DNA of 64,000 nucleotides from Antiquaquibacter oligotrophicus (GCF_020535405.1 NZ_CP085036.1:1-64000), one strand, 5' to 3'; counted from the stretch's first letter, positions 36,037 to 49,973 are shown. Notes: generated from the sequence alone by a model not told the origin. Program-made: numbers and translations.

Positions 36037-37177
36037 CCGTCGCCACCGACCCAGCAGTACTCGTCCTCGAGGACGGCACCCGATTCGCCGGGCACGCGTA
36101 CGGGGCCCGCGGACGAACCCTCGGTGAGGTTGTTTTCGCGACCGGAATGACCGGTTACCAGGAGACACTCACCGATCCCAGTTACGCCGGACAGATCGTT
36201 GTCATGACGGCGCCGCATATTGGCAACACGGGGGTCAATGACGAGGATCCCGAATCGTCACGTATCTGGGTCAGTGGTTACGTTGTGCGTGATCCCAGTC
36301 GCATCGTGTCCAACTACCGCGCTGACGGATCCCTCGACGACCAGCTGAGCGAACAGGGCATCGTCGGGATCTCGGGTATCGACACTCGTGCCGTGACGCG
36401 CCGCATTCGCGATGCCGGTGCCATGCGCGGTGGCGTCTTTTCCGGCGAGGATGCAGGACTCGACGCTGACGAGCAACTGAGGCTCGTGCGTTCCGGCGAA
36501 GAGATGACGGGGCGGAACCTCTCGGCGGAGGTCTCGACACGCGATGGTTACGTCATCGCCGCCGAGGGCGAGCGGATCGGTAACCTCGCCGTGCTCGACC
36601 TCGGAGTCAAGACGTCGACCCTGAACTACCTCGCGGCTCGCGGGTTCGAGGTCCACGTCCTCCCGCAAACCGTCACTCTCGATGAGGTTCTCGCGTTGGA
36701 CCCCGTCGCCGCGTTCTTCTCGAATGGACCGGGGGACCCCGGAGCCTCGGATCAGCACGTCGAACTCCTGCAGGGCATCCTGCGCAACGATGTTCCGTTC
36801 TTCGGCATCTGTTTCGGCAACCAGCTGCTCGGCCGTGCGCTCGGCTTCGGCACCTACAAGTTGCCCTTCGGTCACCGCGGCATCAACCAGCCAGTACTCG
36901 ACCGTGAGACGGGCCGAATCGAGGTGACGAGCCACAACCACGGTTTCGCGGTTCAGGCAGAACTCGGGGAAATCCTCGAGTCCGCGACGGGCTTCGGCCG
37001 GGTCGAGGTGAGCCACGTCAACCTCAACGACAACGTGGTCGAAGGCCTGCGCGCCCTCGATATCCCCGCATTCTCGGTGCAGTACCACCCCGAGGCGGCA
37101 GCGGGACCGCACGACTCCAACTACCTCTTCGACCGGTTCCGCGACATGGTGCTCGCGCACAAGAAGGACAGCAAGTA

Positions 37178-37178
<1 letters not shown>
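36033..37178 (+). CDS. carA: carbamoyl phosphate synthase small (glutaminase) subunit
   Basis: CarA hydrolyses glutamine and feeds ammonia to CarB. The protein has 381 residues from GTG 36033, which overlaps the preceding stop by four bases. The N-terminal CarA-specific domain includes [20 protein letters not shown]. The class I glutaminase domain has C260 in [12 protein letters not shown] and the H352/E354 pair in QYHPEAA. The product serves both pyrimidine and arginine synthesis. Confidence 0.96.
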
Positions 37179-40472
<3,294 letters not shown>

Positions 40473-40480
<8 letters not shown>

Positions 40481-41315
40481 TTTCGGATCGCGACTGAACC
40501 AGGTGCTCGACACCGTCGGTCCGATCTGCCTCGGCATCGACCCTCACCCTTTCCTCCTTTCCGAATGGGGTCTCGCGGATTCGGCCGACGGTGTCCGCGA
40601 GTTCGGCCTTCGGGCCGTTGAGGGTGCCACAGGAGTTGTCGGCATCGTGAAGCCACAGGTCGCGTTCTTCGAACGGCACGGGAGCCGCGGCATCGCCGCT
40701 CTGGAAGTCGTCATGAGTGCTGCCCGCGCCGCGGGTCTGCTTGTTATCGCCGACGCAAAACGTGGCGACATCGGTAGCACTGTCGAGGCCTATGGCGAGG
40801 CGTGGCTCAGTTCGGGCGCTCCGCTCGAGGCAGATGCGATGACCGTCGTCGCGTACCAGGGAGTTGGCTCACTTCAGGGCGTGATCGACCGCGCCACGGG
40901 AGCGGCGAAGGGGTTGTTCATCCTTGCCGCGACGAGCAACCCGGAGGCGCGTGAGACGCAGACGGCGGCCATTCAGGAGGGTGTGCGGGTGGGCACCCCG
41001 GTCGCACGCGCGGTCGCCGATGACGTGTGCGCGTTGAACTCGGCAGATTCGCCGCTCGGTTCCATCGGTGTTGTTGTCGGGGGGAACCTCGACCTGGCGG
41101 GTTTCGGGCTGAGTTCTGAGTCGCTCTCGGGCACCCCGATTCTTGCGCCCGGCTACGGCGAGCAGGGTGCTTCTCTCAGTGCCATAAAAACCACTTTCGG
41201 CGCCGCTTCGCGCGGGGTTGTCGCCAACGTGGGCCGTGCAGCACTGCGTCGCGGCCCCCGTGAACTCGCGTCAACGCTTGAGGCTCTTGCTCGAGAGGCG
41301 GCGATGGCACGATGA
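40473..41315 (+). CDS. pyrF: orotidine 5'-phosphate decarboxylase, type 2
   Basis: PyrF decarboxylates OMP to UMP. The protein has 280 residues, of the longer type 2 (mycobacterial) form. The active-site signature is [17 protein letters not shown]. It also shows the [13 protein letters not shown] opening and [13 protein letters not shown] phosphate loop. GTG 40473 lies eight bases inside carB; TTG 40467 is a less likely start. pyrD and pyrE are not in this window. The stop overlaps the next gene by four bases. Confidence 0.95.
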
Positions 41316-42256
41316 CGCCGCGTCCTGCCCCACCGTCGGTTGACCGTGCCGCTGCCTCGCAGGCGGCTGTTGCGGCGCGCCGGGCGCGAGCGGCGATCAA
41401 GAAGGATGTCTCGGATCGCACTCGCTCGCCCCTCGAGGTTGCGTCTGCCGCGTGGAACGATCCCGCCAGCCCTGAAGCGGGGCTTCGCGTGCGAGAACTC
41501 CTGCTCAGCGTCCCGAGCCTCGGGCCGGCGAAGGTCGACCGTGCGCTTGGCGAACTCGCAATCTCGGAGCGCAAGCGTCTCGGCGGACTCGGCTCGCGTC
41601 AGCGGGTTCGATTGACCGAGTACCTGATCAGTCGTACCCCTGCTCCGCCCGCACGCCTCACCGTTCTCGCCGGGCCGACTGCGGTCGGCAAGGGCACCGT
41701 ATCGAGTTACATCCGCGAGAACTACCCCGACATTCAGTTGAGTGTTTCGGCCACAACGCGCTCGCCACGCCCGGGTGAGGTCGACGGTGTCCACTATTAC
41801 TTCGTCAACGATGACGAGTTCGACCGCATGATCGATGGCGGTGAACTTCTCGAGTGGGCGACCGTACACAACTCCTACCGCTACGGCACACCTCGTGCAC
41901 CGATTGAGCAGGCTCTGGCCGCTGGCCGCCGCGTTCTGCTGGAGATCGACCTCCAGGGAGCGCGCTCCGTGCGCCGCGCCATGCCCGAGGCAAAACTCAT
42001 CTTTCTCTTGCCGCCGACGTGGGAGGAGCTCGTGCGGCGCCTCACCGGGCGGGGCACCGAAAGTGCAGAAGAGCAGCAGCGGCGCCTCGACACCGCGAAG
42101 GTCGAATTGGCTGCTCAGGACGAGTTCGACGCCCATGTTGTGAACACGGACGTCGGGGTTGCGGCTCGGGAGGTCGTAGAATTGATGGATGCGCCCGCTG
42201 GCGCGACCGCTTTCCGCCCGAATCCCACCCCAACCGAGGGTTCGGCGCCACGATAA
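41312..42256 (+). CDS. gmk: fused mIHF-like DNA-binding domain and guanylate kinase
   Basis: The protein has 314 residues, about 100 more than a plain guanylate kinase. Residues 10-107 match the actinobacterial integration host factor (mIHF) family: [18 protein letters not shown], the helix-two-turn-helix [16 protein letters not shown], and [13 protein letters not shown]. Residues 115-295 are guanylate kinase, with P-loop GPTAVGKG at 121-128, [20 protein letters not shown] for GMP binding, and the [12 protein letters not shown] region. In most actinobacteria mihF and gmk are separate neighbours downstream of pyrF. Here one frame continues from ATG 41312 (overlapping pyrF by four bases) to 42256 without a stop between them. 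Confidence 0.93.
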   Translation: MTPRPAPPSVDRAAASQAAVAARRARAAIKKDVSDRTRSPLEVASAAWNDPASPEAGLRVRELLLSVPSLGPAKVDRALGELAISERKRLGGLGSRQRVRLTEYLISRTPAPPARLTVLAGPTAVGKGTVSSYIRENYPDIQLSVSATTRSPRPGEVDGVHYYFVNDDEFDRMIDGGELLEWATVHNSYRYGTPRAPIEQALAAGRRVLLEIDLQGARSVRRAMPEAKLIFLLPPTWEELVRRLTGRGTESAEEQQRRLDTAKVELAAQDEFDAHVVNTDVGVAAREVVELMDAPAGATAFRPNPTPTEGSAPR

Positions 42257-42270
42257 TCGAGGAGTTCGTT

Positions 42271-42528
42271 ATGACCGACAAGCACGCAGGAATCATCGAC
42301 CCGCCCATCGACGAACTTCTCTCGAAGGTGGACTCGAAGTACCAGCTCGTCATCTTCGCCTCGAAGCGTGCGCGCCAGATCAACGATTACTACGCAGATC
42401 TCCACGAGGGCAGCCTCTTCGATAACGTCGGGCCGCTCGTCGACTCGACGATCGAAGACAAGCCGCTCTCGGTGGCTCTTCACGAGATCAACGAGGACAA
42501 GCTCGAGCTGAAGCGCCTCTCCGAGTAA
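42271..42528 (+). CDS. rpoZ: DNA-directed RNA polymerase omega subunit
   Basis: Omega supports folding and assembly of the beta' subunit of RNA polymerase. The protein has 85 residues. It shows [26 protein letters not shown], typical of actinobacterial omega in shorter pieces, and [17 protein letters not shown] at the C-terminus. GAGGAG lies upstream of ATG 42271. Position after gmk is conserved and links this gene to the pyr-gmk unit. Confidence 0.95.
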   Translation: MTDKHAGIIDPPIDELLSKVDSKYQLVIFASKRARQINDYYADLHEGSLFDNVGPLVDSTIEDKPLSVALHEINEDKLELKRLSE

Positions 42529-42551
42529 CCCCGAGCGCTCGAACCGCGTCC

Positions 42552-43757
42552 GTGTCATCCTCGCTCACCGTCGTTGTCGGCGTGACCGGTGGGATCGCCG
42601 CCTACAAGGCTGTATCGGTCGTACGGGCTCTCGTTTTGCGCGGGCACGACGTCCACGTCGTTGCGACCGAGAACGCCCTGAGGTTCGTCGGGCGCCCCAC
42701 CCTCGAGGCCATCAGTCGCAATCTCGTCCACAGCGATCTCTATGAGGGTGTTGCTGAGGTCAGGCACGTCGCGATCGGGCAGTCGGCCGACCTCATCATC
42801 GTGGCGCCCGCGACCGCGAACACGATCGCGAAACTCGCGGGAGGATTCGCCGACGACCTCCTGGGCAACACCATTCTTGCGAGCACGGCACCGCTCGTGA
42901 TTGCTCCCGCGATGCACACTGAGATGTGGCAAAACCCGGCGACGGTCGCCAACATCGCGACTCTGCGGTCGCGTGGCGTGACCGTTGTTGGTCCGGCATC
43001 CGGCCAACTCACGGGCACCGATTCCGGCGCAGGTCGCATGTCCGAGCCTGACGACATCGTTGAGGCGGCCCTCGCCCGCGTCGCGCGTAGCCGGGACTTC
43101 GACGGCGTTCGAGTTGTCGTGAGTGCTGGCGGCACACGTGAGCCTCTTGATCCCGTTCGATTCCTCGGCAATCGCTCGAGCGGACGGCAGGGCATCGCCC
43201 TGGCCGAAGCCGCACGCGATCGCGGTGCGGATGTGACACTCGTTGCGGCAAATCTCGACGTGCAACCGCCGCAGGGGATGCGGGTCGTTCCCGCCTCAAC
43301 CGCCAGTGAGCTTCGGGAGATCATGCACGCCGAGTCACGCGACGCGGGTGTTGTGATCATGGCAGCAGCGGTCGCCGATTACCGCCCGGATACGGTCTCC
43401 GAGGGCAAGATCAAAAAAGAAGATCGGGGCGACACGCTTCAGCTCACGCTCGTGCGCAACCCCGACATCCTGCGTGGGCTTGTCGAAGCGCGCGCAAACA
43501 ACCAGATCATTGTGGGTTTCGCCGCGGAGACCGAACGCAATCCTGACGCATTCCTCGACCTCGGCAGAGCCAAGGTTCGTCGCAAAGGTAGCGACCTTCT
43601 CGTCCTCAACAGGGTGGGGTGGACCGAGGGCTTTGCAACCTCGGGTAATGAGGTCGTCGTGCTCGATACACGCGGGGATATAGTTGGCGAGGCGAGCGGC
43701 TCGAAGCGTGACGTAGCCGATCGCATTCTCGACGCGATCATTCGTCGTCAGCGATGA
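42552..43757 (+). CDS. coaBC: bifunctional phosphopantothenoylcysteine decarboxylase/synthetase
   Basis: CoaBC couples 4'-phosphopantothenate to cysteine and decarboxylates the product on the way to coenzyme A. The protein has 401 residues. The N-terminal flavin decarboxylase half includes [18 protein letters not shown] and the [17 protein letters not shown] motif. The C-terminal CTP-dependent synthetase half includes [27 protein letters not shown] and [12 protein letters not shown] 42552 lies 24 bases after rpoZ. Confidence 0.96.
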   Translation: MSSSLTVVVGVTGGIAAYKAVSVVRALVLRGHDVHVVATENALRFVGRPTLEAISRNLVHSDLYEGVAEVRHVAIGQSADLIIVAPATANTIAKLAGGFADDLLGNTILASTAPLVIAPAMHTEMWQNPATVANIATLRSRGVTVVGPASGQLTGTDSGAGRMSEPDDIVEAALARVARSRDFDGVRVVVSAGGTREPLDPVRFLGNRSSGRQGIALAEAARDRGADVTLVAANLDVQPPQGMRVVPASTASELREIMHAESRDAGVVIMAAAVADYRPDTVSEGKIKKEDRGDTLQLTLVRNPDILRGLVEARANNQIIVGFAAETERNPDAFLDLGRAKVRRKGSDLLVLNRVGWTEGFATSGNEVVVLDTRGDIVGEASGSKRDVADRILDAIIRRQR

Positions 43758-43812
43758 CGGACCGCCTCGACCTCCCGACCGCCTTTCTACCGCCGACGTG
43801 CCTGGAGCAATT

Positions 43813-45009
43813 GTGAGCAAGCCGCTGCGACTCTTCACCTCTGAATCCGTGACGGAGGGGCACCCGGACAAGATCTGTGACCAGGTCAGCGACAGCATCC
43901 TCGACGCCCTTCTCGCGGAGGACCCGTTCGCACGTGTCGCCGTCGAGACGCTCGTCACGACCGGCCTCGTTCACGTCGCCGGCGAAGTATCGACGTCCGG
44001 TTACGTCGACATCCCGAGCATCGTGCGCGATCGAATCAGCTCCATTGGCTACACGTCTTCCGATGTCTGGTTCGACGGTCGTTCGTGCGGCGTTTCGATC
44101 TCCATCGGCGGCCAATCTCCCGACATCGCCATCGGGGTGGATAGTGCCTACGAGGCGCGCGAGCACGCCAGTGAGGACGCCGGTGACGTCCAGGGTGCTG
44201 GCGACCAGGGCATCATGTTCGGCTATGCCACCAATGAGACGCCGGAGCTGATGCCACTCCCGATCTGGTTGGCGCACCGGATGGCAGAGCGACTCGCCGA
44301 GGTACGTCACACGGGTGTTGTCGATTACCTCCGTCCCGACGGCAAAACGCAGGTCACGATCGGCTACGAGGGCTCGACTCCTCGAACCGTGAACACAGTG
44401 GTGCTCTCGACGCAGCATTCGCCGTCGGTGTCCACGCCGGACCTTCGCGCCGCCATGGAGGAGCTTGTCATCCGTCCTGTTCTCGATCGTACTGATCTGG
44501 ATACACGCGACCTGCGTGTCCTCATCAATCCGACGGGCCGTTTCGAGATCGGCGGACCTCAGGGTGATGCCGGTCTCACTGGCCGGAAGATCATCGTCGA
44601 CACCTACGGCGGTGCTGCCCGACACGGTGGTGGCGCCTTCAGCGGCAAGGACCCGTCGAAGGTTGACAGATCAGCCGCCTACGCGATGCGGTGGGTCGCG
44701 AAGAACGCCGTCGCCGCCGGTTTGGCTGACCGTCTGGAGGTGCAAGTGGCGTACGCGATCGGAACGGCACACCCCGTTGGTCTCTACGTCGAGACGTTCG
44801 GCACCGCGCACGTGCCGGAGGAGACCATTATCGCGGCGATCGACGAGGTATTTGATCTCCGGCCCGGCGCCATTATCCGTGAACTCGATCTGCTGCGCCC
44901 CATCTACGCGCAGACAGCCACGTATGGGCACTTCGGCCGTGAGCTGCCCGACTTCACGTGGGAGCGTACTGACCGCGTCGAGGCACTGCGCAGCGCATCC
45001 GGACTCTGA
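43813..45009 (+). CDS. metK: S-adenosylmethionine synthetase
   Basis: MetK makes S-adenosylmethionine from methionine and ATP. The protein has 398 residues from GTG 43813, chosen because GGAG lies five bases upstream and the protein then begins [23 protein letters not shown] 43798 would add five residues. Motifs are [21 protein letters not shown], and the P-loop-like [16 protein letters not shown]. The 55-base gap upstream is too short for a SAM riboswitch and none is seen. Confidence 0.96.
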   Translation: MSKPLRLFTSESVTEGHPDKICDQVSDSILDALLAEDPFARVAVETLVTTGLVHVAGEVSTSGYVDIPSIVRDRISSIGYTSSDVWFDGRSCGVSISIGGQSPDIAIGVDSAYEAREHASEDAGDVQGAGDQGIMFGYATNETPELMPLPIWLAHRMAERLAEVRHTGVVDYLRPDGKTQVTIGYEGSTPRTVNTVVLSTQHSPSVSTPDLRAAMEELVIRPVLDRTDLDTRDLRVLINPTGRFEIGGPQGDAGLTGRKIIVDTYGGAARHGGGAFSGKDPSKVDRSAAYAMRWVAKNAVAAGLADRLEVQVAYAIGTAHPVGLYVETFGTAHVPEETIIAAIDEVFDLRPGAIIRELDLLRPIYAQTATYGHFGRELPDFTWERTDRVEALRSASGL

Positions 45010-45011
45010 TC

Positions 45012-46976
45012 GTGTCCGAATCAGCCATCGCCCGCGTGGTGGTCGATTCGCCGCTGCCACAACTTGATCGACTCTTCGACTATTCGATACCCGATGCGCT
45101 CGCATCTGAGGTGGTCGCCGGTGTGAGAGTCAAGGTGCCGCTGAGGTCGGCGGGACGCGTTGCCGACGGCCTCGTGGTCGAGGTCGCTGAACGTGGCGGA
45201 TTCGATGGGCCTCTCAGCGAAATCGACTCCGTCGTGTCCCCGATCCCTGTCTTGACGCCCGAGGTGTGGCGCCTGGCGCGGCAGGCGGCCGATCGAGCAG
45301 CAGGCTCGGCCAACGACATTCTTCGCCTGGCGATTCCCGGTCGCCAGGTAAGGGTCGAAAAGACCTTTCTCGGGGCAACAGAATCTGAGCCAATACCCGT
45401 CGTGGCAAGCCCGACGGTCCAGCACTACGGCGAGACGATTGATTCGGTTGTGACCGACCGGTCCAGAATCGCGCTGTCCGCCGTGCCGGGAGTTACCGAA
45501 CTTCGGGACGGTCGGTGGGTGAGGACCTGGGCTGTAACTCTCGCCCAGGCCGCGGCAGCCTGTGTGGCGCGTGGCGACACCGCGATACTGGTCGTGCCTG
45601 ACTACCGCGATCAGAATCAGGTTGAGGCGGCGCTGGCGCAGTATCTGCCGCCGGAACTCATCATCAGGGCGGATGCCCGGCAATCCAACCCAGACCGTTA
45701 CAGGGGATTCCTCCGCGGCTTGGGTGACACCGCTCTCGCGGTCGTGGGGAATCGCTCGACGGTATATTTCCCCGCGAAACGCCTTGGACTCATCGCGCTG
45801 TGGGATGACGGCGACCCCCTCCACGCCGAACCACTCGCTCCGTATGTTCACGCGCGTGACGCGGCGCTGATCCGCCAGGAGCAACGGGGGTGCGCGCTGA
45901 TTTTTGCGTCCCACTCGCGTAGTTCCGAAGTGCAACGTTTGGTCGAGCTCGGTTGGTTGATTGCTGTCGATCCTGTCCGGGCCGCGCACCCGAAAGTTGT
46001 GCCCACCGCTCATCAGCTCTCCGACGATCCCATGGCTCAGCGAGCGCGCATTCCCTCGCTCGCGTGGCGCACCGCTCGGGAAGCTGTCGCTCACGGCCCC
46101 GTCCTCGTGCAGGTCGCTCGACCCGGATACTCGCCGCGCCTCGCGTGTGCCGACTGTGGCCAGACAGCACGCTGTCTGAGGTGTTCTGGCCCGCTCGCTC
46201 AACGATCCGCCGGTTCAACACCCTCCTGCAGCTGGTGCGGAATGCTCTCGACTTCGTGGTCGTGTTCGCACTGCGACGGCACGCGACTTCGTTTGGTTGG
46301 CGCTGCTGGTTCAACGAGAACAGCGGAGGACCTGGGGCGAGCGTTTCCGGGGGTCAGGGTGATCATCGCCGACGGCGAGCATCCGATAGAACATGTCGGC
46401 AGCTCTCCCGCCCTCGTGATCGCCACTCGCGGCGCCGAACCCATCGCAGACGGTGGCTATCGGGCCGTCTTGCTCCTCGACGGCGAGCAGATGATCGCGA
46501 GGGAGTCCCTGCGTGTCGCGGAGGATTGCCTGCGGTGGTGGTCGAATGCTGCCGCGCTGGCCGCCCCCGGCGCCGTCTCGGTGCTGAGCGGGGTGGGCGG
46601 CGAACTCGCGACCGCGATGGCGACGTGGCGCCAAGCCGATTTCGCCGCGCGTGAACTGAGGGATCGACGGATGCTGCGCTTCCCGCCAGCCGTGCGCGTG
46701 GCGACGGTCACGGGAACTCTCGCCGCCGTTGCCGAAGCCATCGCGGACTTGCCGGTCGAGCCTTCAGACGTACTGGGTCCCGTGGATCTCGGCTCAGCCA
46801 CCGTGCGGTCGATCGTGCGTTTCGACTACTCCGCCGGGTCGGAGATTGCCTCCGCTCTTCGCTCGGAGCTCATCCGTAGTGCATCCGGCCGGCGCAGCGC
46901 CGCTCGCGGGGGACGACCCACAACCCCCGCGCTGCGTGTTCGTCTCGACGATCTCGAACCGTTCCTCGAATCGTGA
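45012..46976 (+). CDS. priA: PriA-like primosomal protein N' lacking helicase motifs
   Basis: The protein has 654 residues and aligns in order with PriA: a 3'-DNA-binding N-terminus (DSPLPQLDRLFDYSIPD), a degenerate helicase region, and a zinc domain with four CxxC pairs at 379/382, 388/391, 406/409 and 418/421. The expected Walker A GxGKT is missing (ALSAVPGVTELRDG near 154-167), and the DEAH box is replaced by LWDDGDPLH near 263-271. So ATP-driven unwinding is not expected. This degeneration is known in actinobacterial PriA. It could still load replication proteins at forks. GTG 45012 follows metK by two bases. Confidence 0.88.
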   Translation: MSESAIARVVVDSPLPQLDRLFDYSIPDALASEVVAGVRVKVPLRSAGRVADGLVVEVAERGGFDGPLSEIDSVVSPIPVLTPEVWRLARQAADRAAGSANDILRLAIPGRQVRVEKTFLGATESEPIPVVASPTVQHYGETIDSVVTDRSRIALSAVPGVTELRDGRWVRTWAVTLAQAAAACVARGDTAILVVPDYRDQNQVEAALAQYLPPELIIRADARQSNPDRYRGFLRGLGDTALAVVGNRSTVYFPAKRLGLIALWDDGDPLHAEPLAPYVHARDAALIRQEQRGCALIFASHSRSSEVQRLVELGWLIAVDPVRAAHPKVVPTAHQLSDDPMAQRARIPSLAWRTAREAVAHGPVLVQVARPGYSPRLACADCGQTARCLRCSGPLAQRSAGSTPSCSWCGMLSTSWSCSHCDGTRLRLVGAAGSTRTAEDLGRAFPGVRVIIADGEHPIEHVGSSPALVIATRGAEPIADGGYRAVLLLDGEQMIARESLRVAEDCLRWWSNAAALAAPGAVSVLSGVGGELATAMATWRQADFAARELRDRRMLRFPPAVRVATVTGTLAAVAEAIADLPVEPSDVLGPVDLGSATVRSIVRFDYSAGSEIASALRSELIRSASGRRSAARGGRPTTPALRVRLDDLEPFLES

Positions 46977-47014
46977 TGTCGGGTCGTCAGTCGGGCGTCG
47001 GGGAGAATGGAGGG

Positions 47015-47938
47015 ATGCGGATCGTCTTTGCTGGCAGCCCGGCCGCCGCCGTCCCCAGTCTCGAGGCATTGGCTACGTCGAAGCACACGATTCTCGCGGT
47101 GATCACACGGGAGGACTCGCCTCAGGGGAGACGGGGCGTGCTCACACCTACCCCGGTTGCAGTTCGTGCGGAGGAACTCGGCTTGCGCGTCATCCGGGCC
47201 AATCGTCTCGACGAGCGCGTTCGTGACGAGGTCGCGGCGCTTCGAGCCGATCTCGGCGTTATCGTCGCGTATGGGGGGCTTGTGCGCGAGCCACTGCTCT
47301 CCGATCCGGCTCTCGGCTGGATCAACCTGCACTTCTCGGTACTTCCACGCTGGCGTGGAGCAGCGCCCGTGCAAAGGGCGATCATGGCGGGAGACGCCAC
47401 AACAGGTGCGACGGTGTTCCGTCTTGTTCCCGAACTCGATGCTGGCGACGTGGTGGCGGCGATCGACGAGCCGATCGGCCGCTTCCACACGGCGGGCGCG
47501 TTGCTCGAGCGATTGGCGGAGGTCGGTGCAGAGCTCCTCGTACGCAGCGTCGACGGTCTCGAGGACGGAACAGCGGCTTTCCGACCGCAGTCGGGCGACG
47601 TGACCTTTGCGCCGAAGCTCACTCTCGAGGACGGTCGAATCGACTGGACACTGCCCGCCGTAAGAGTTCACGACATCATCAGGGGAGTGACGCCGGAGCC
47701 AGGAGCCTTCACGGTCATCGACGACGTTCGTGTGAAGATTCTGGAAGCCGCTGTCGCTCATGATGAAATCGCTCCAGCGCCGGGTGTGGTCGAGCTTCGC
47801 GGTAAGGCGGTTGTCGTTGGTACCGGCGCCGGCGCGCTCGAGTTAGTCCGCGTGCACCCGGCGGGGCGTAAGGCGATGGATGCCGCGGCATGGTGGCGTG
47901 GCATCGACTCCGCCGCGACCGCGGTGAGGGCGTCGTGA
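47015..47938 (+). CDS. fmt: methionyl-tRNA formyltransferase
   Basis: Fmt formylates initiator Met-tRNA using 10-formyl-THF. The protein has 307 residues beginning MRIVFAGSP. It shows the catalytic INLHFSVLPRWRGAAPV motif with conserved Asn and His, and a C-terminal tRNA-binding OB domain. ATG 47015 is preferred over the 46973 start, which overlaps priA and adds 14 atypical residues. GGGAG lies upstream, and GAGAAT six bases upstream could alternatively be a leaderless -10 box. The stop overlaps rsmB by four bases. Confidence 0.96.
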   Translation: MRIVFAGSPAAAVPSLEALATSKHTILAVITREDSPQGRRGVLTPTPVAVRAEELGLRVIRANRLDERVRDEVAALRADLGVIVAYGGLVREPLLSDPALGWINLHFSVLPRWRGAAPVQRAIMAGDATTGATVFRLVPELDAGDVVAAIDEPIGRFHTAGALLERLAEVGAELLVRSVDGLEDGTAAFRPQSGDVTFAPKLTLEDGRIDWTLPAVRVHDIIRGVTPEPGAFTVIDDVRVKILEAAVAHDEIAPAPGVVELRGKAVVVGTGAGALELVRVHPAGRKAMDAAAWWRGIDSAATAVRAS

Positions 47939-49293
47939 GTCGCGGCGGTACTGCGCGTTCTGTCGCGCTCGACGTGATCGTTGCGACCCGAGAGTCCGAT
48001 GCCTATGCCAACTTGCTCCTGCCCGCCCGGATTTTGTCTGCCGGTCTGTCGTCGGCGGATGCGGGTCTCGCGACGGAGCTCGCTTATGGCACGTTGCGCA
48101 TGCAGGGTTTTTATGACCGGGTGATCGAGCTGGCCGCCGCCCGCCCCGTGAAGGACATCGACGCGGCTGCCCTGGACGTTCTCAGGCTCGGTTGTCACCA
48201 GCTGCTCTCCATGCGTGTCGCCGCACACGCCGCTGTTGGTGAAACCGTGGAGCTTGCTAAGGGACGGGTTTCACGGTCCGCGGTGGGCTTCGTCAACGGT
48301 GTCCTCCGCACGGTGAGCAGAACTGACGTGCTCGAGTGGCGCGATCGGGTGATTGCCACCGCTCGCTCGGGCGAGGAGGCACTCGCCTTCGAGCATTCGC
48401 ATCCTCTGTGGGTGGTCCGTGCGATCCGCCAGGTGCTCACGGCGGAGGGGCGGGAGGCAGAGTTGGAGGGCGCACTCGTCGCCGACAATGTCGCGCCGCG
48501 CATCGCGGCGGCCGCGCTTCCCGGTTTTGCTTCTCCCATAGAAATTCCCGGCAGCCGCACCGAATTCTCACCCGTCGGTGTGCGTGTCGATGCCGGAGAT
48601 CCGGCGCGCGTGCCAGCGATCAAGGATGGCCGCGCGCGCGTGCAGGACGAGGGTTCCCAGCTCGCTGCACTCGCGCTCTCGCGCGCACGGCCCGTCGGCG
48701 AAGGCGAGCGCTGGCTGGACATGTGCGCTGGACCGGGTGGCAAAGCCGCGCTCCTGGCCGCCGAAGCTGCTTCCGGCGGCGCGACCCTCACTGCTAACGA
48801 GGTTGTTCCTGCTCGGGCCGGACTGGTGCGTAACGCGCTGCGCGCTGTTGATCCGACGATCACCGTTCTTGAGCAGGATGGCAGGATGCTCGGCGAAGAG
48901 CACCCCGACACGTTCGACCGCATCCTCCTCGACGCCCCGTGCACGGGCCTTGGTGCCCTCCGTCGGCGTCCCGAGGCGCGCTGGCGCAAGCAGCCGAGCG
49001 ACGTTGCTGAACTCGGAGCCCTGCAGTCGGCACTCCTCTCGTCCGCGGTCGCTGCGCTGCGTCCTGGCGGCCTTCTGGCCTACGTGACCTGCTCGCCGCA
49101 CGCTGCCGAGACCAAGGCGATCGTCGCGAGCGCCCTGCGCACGATTCCCGGCCTTTCGACCGTTAATACGCCAGCGGTACTGGAGTCGATCGCTTCGCAT
49201 CCTCTCGACCTGCCGCCGGGGGAGCATGTGCAATTGTGGCCGCACCGTCACGGCACCGACGCGATGTTCATCCAACTCCTGACGAAAGCCTGA
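47935..49293 (+). CDS. rsmB: 16S rRNA (cytosine-967-C5)-methyltransferase family protein RsmB
   Basis: The protein has 452 residues. The N-terminal NusB-like RNA-binding domain (about 5-145) shows ARSVALDVIVATRESDAYAN and LDVLRLGCHQLLSM. The C-terminal SAM methyltransferase domain has WLDMCAGPGGKAALL for SAM, the LLDAPCTGLGALRRRPE catalytic motif and the YVTCSPHAAET nucleophile motif. Fusion of NusB-like and methyltransferase domains is the RsmB/Fmu arrangement. GTG 47935 overlaps the fmt stop. Confidence 0.94.
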   Translation: MSRGGTARSVALDVIVATRESDAYANLLLPARILSAGLSSADAGLATELAYGTLRMQGFYDRVIELAAARPVKDIDAAALDVLRLGCHQLLSMRVAAHAAVGETVELAKGRVSRSAVGFVNGVLRTVSRTDVLEWRDRVIATARSGEEALAFEHSHPLWVVRAIRQVLTAEGREAELEGALVADNVAPRIAAAALPGFASPIEIPGSRTEFSPVGVRVDAGDPARVPAIKDGRARVQDEGSQLAALALSRARPVGEGERWLDMCAGPGGKAALLAAEAASGGATLTANEVVPARAGLVRNALRAVDPTITVLEQDGRMLGEEHPDTFDRILLDAPCTGLGALRRRPEARWRKQPSDVAELGALQSALLSSAVAALRPGGLLAYVTCSPHAAETKAIVASALRTIPGLSTVNTPAVLESIASHPLDLPPGEHVQLWPHRHGTDAMFIQLLTKA

Positions 49294-49295
49294 TC

Positions 49296-49961
49296 ATGAG
49301 CAGAATCAACCCCAGCATCCTCGCCGCGGATTTTGTCAACATGCAGCGGGATCTCGAGCGAATCGCGACCGCCGACTACGTTCACGTCGATGTCATGGAC
49401 AACCACTTCGTGCCGAATCTCACGTTCGGACCACAGATGGTGGGACGCATCCAGGATGTTTCGCCCATCCCTCTCGACGTCCACCTCATGATCGACGACG
49501 TCGACCGGTGGGCGCCCGACTACGCGCGGCTTGGCGCGTTCTCCGTAACCTTTCACGCCGAGGCGACCGAGCACCCGATCGAACTCGCGCGCACCCTCCG
49601 GTCGCTCGGAAGCAGGGCCGGTATCGCGGTCAAACCGGGCACCCCGGTTGAGCCATACCTCGACTATCTCGCCGAGTTTGACCAGTTCCTCGTGATGACG
49701 GTCGAACCAGGCTTCGGCGGGCAGAGTTTTATGTCTGAGACCATGGCCAAGGTCGAGCGCGTGCGTTCGGCCGTTCGGGACGCTGAGACGGATGTTTGGC
49801 TCCAGGTGGACGGCGGAATCGATCGTTCGACCATCGGCATAGCGAAGGCCGCGGGCGCCGACACTTTTGTCGCGGGATCGGCTGTCTTCGGCGCAGGGGA
49901 AGCGTCCGAGAACATCGCCGCGCTGAGAGCCGCAGCGCACGATCACCGTCACGATGTCTGA
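49296..49961 (+). CDS. rpe: ribulose-phosphate 3-epimerase
   Basis: Rpe interconverts ribulose 5-phosphate and xylulose 5-phosphate in the pentose phosphate pathway. The protein has 221 residues, a TIM barrel. Motifs are INPSILAADFVNMQRDL, YVHVDVMDNHFVPNLTFGP with metal-binding His and Asp, VMTVEPGFGGQSFM and LQVDGGIDRSTI. ATG 49296 lies two bases after the rsmB stop. Confidence 0.97.
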   Translation: MSRINPSILAADFVNMQRDLERIATADYVHVDVMDNHFVPNLTFGPQMVGRIQDVSPIPLDVHLMIDDVDRWAPDYARLGAFSVTFHAEATEHPIELARTLRSLGSRAGIAVKPGTPVEPYLDYLAEFDQFLVMTVEPGFGGQSFMSETMAKVERVRSAVRDAETDVWLQVDGGIDRSTIGIAKAAGADTFVAGSAVFGAGEASENIAALRAAAHDHRHDV

Positions 49962-49973
49962 TTGACTTGTGTC

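Noticed and set aside
43758..43812. SAM riboswitch before metK
   Set aside because: Only 55 bases lie between coaBC and metK, with no recognisable riboswitch core.
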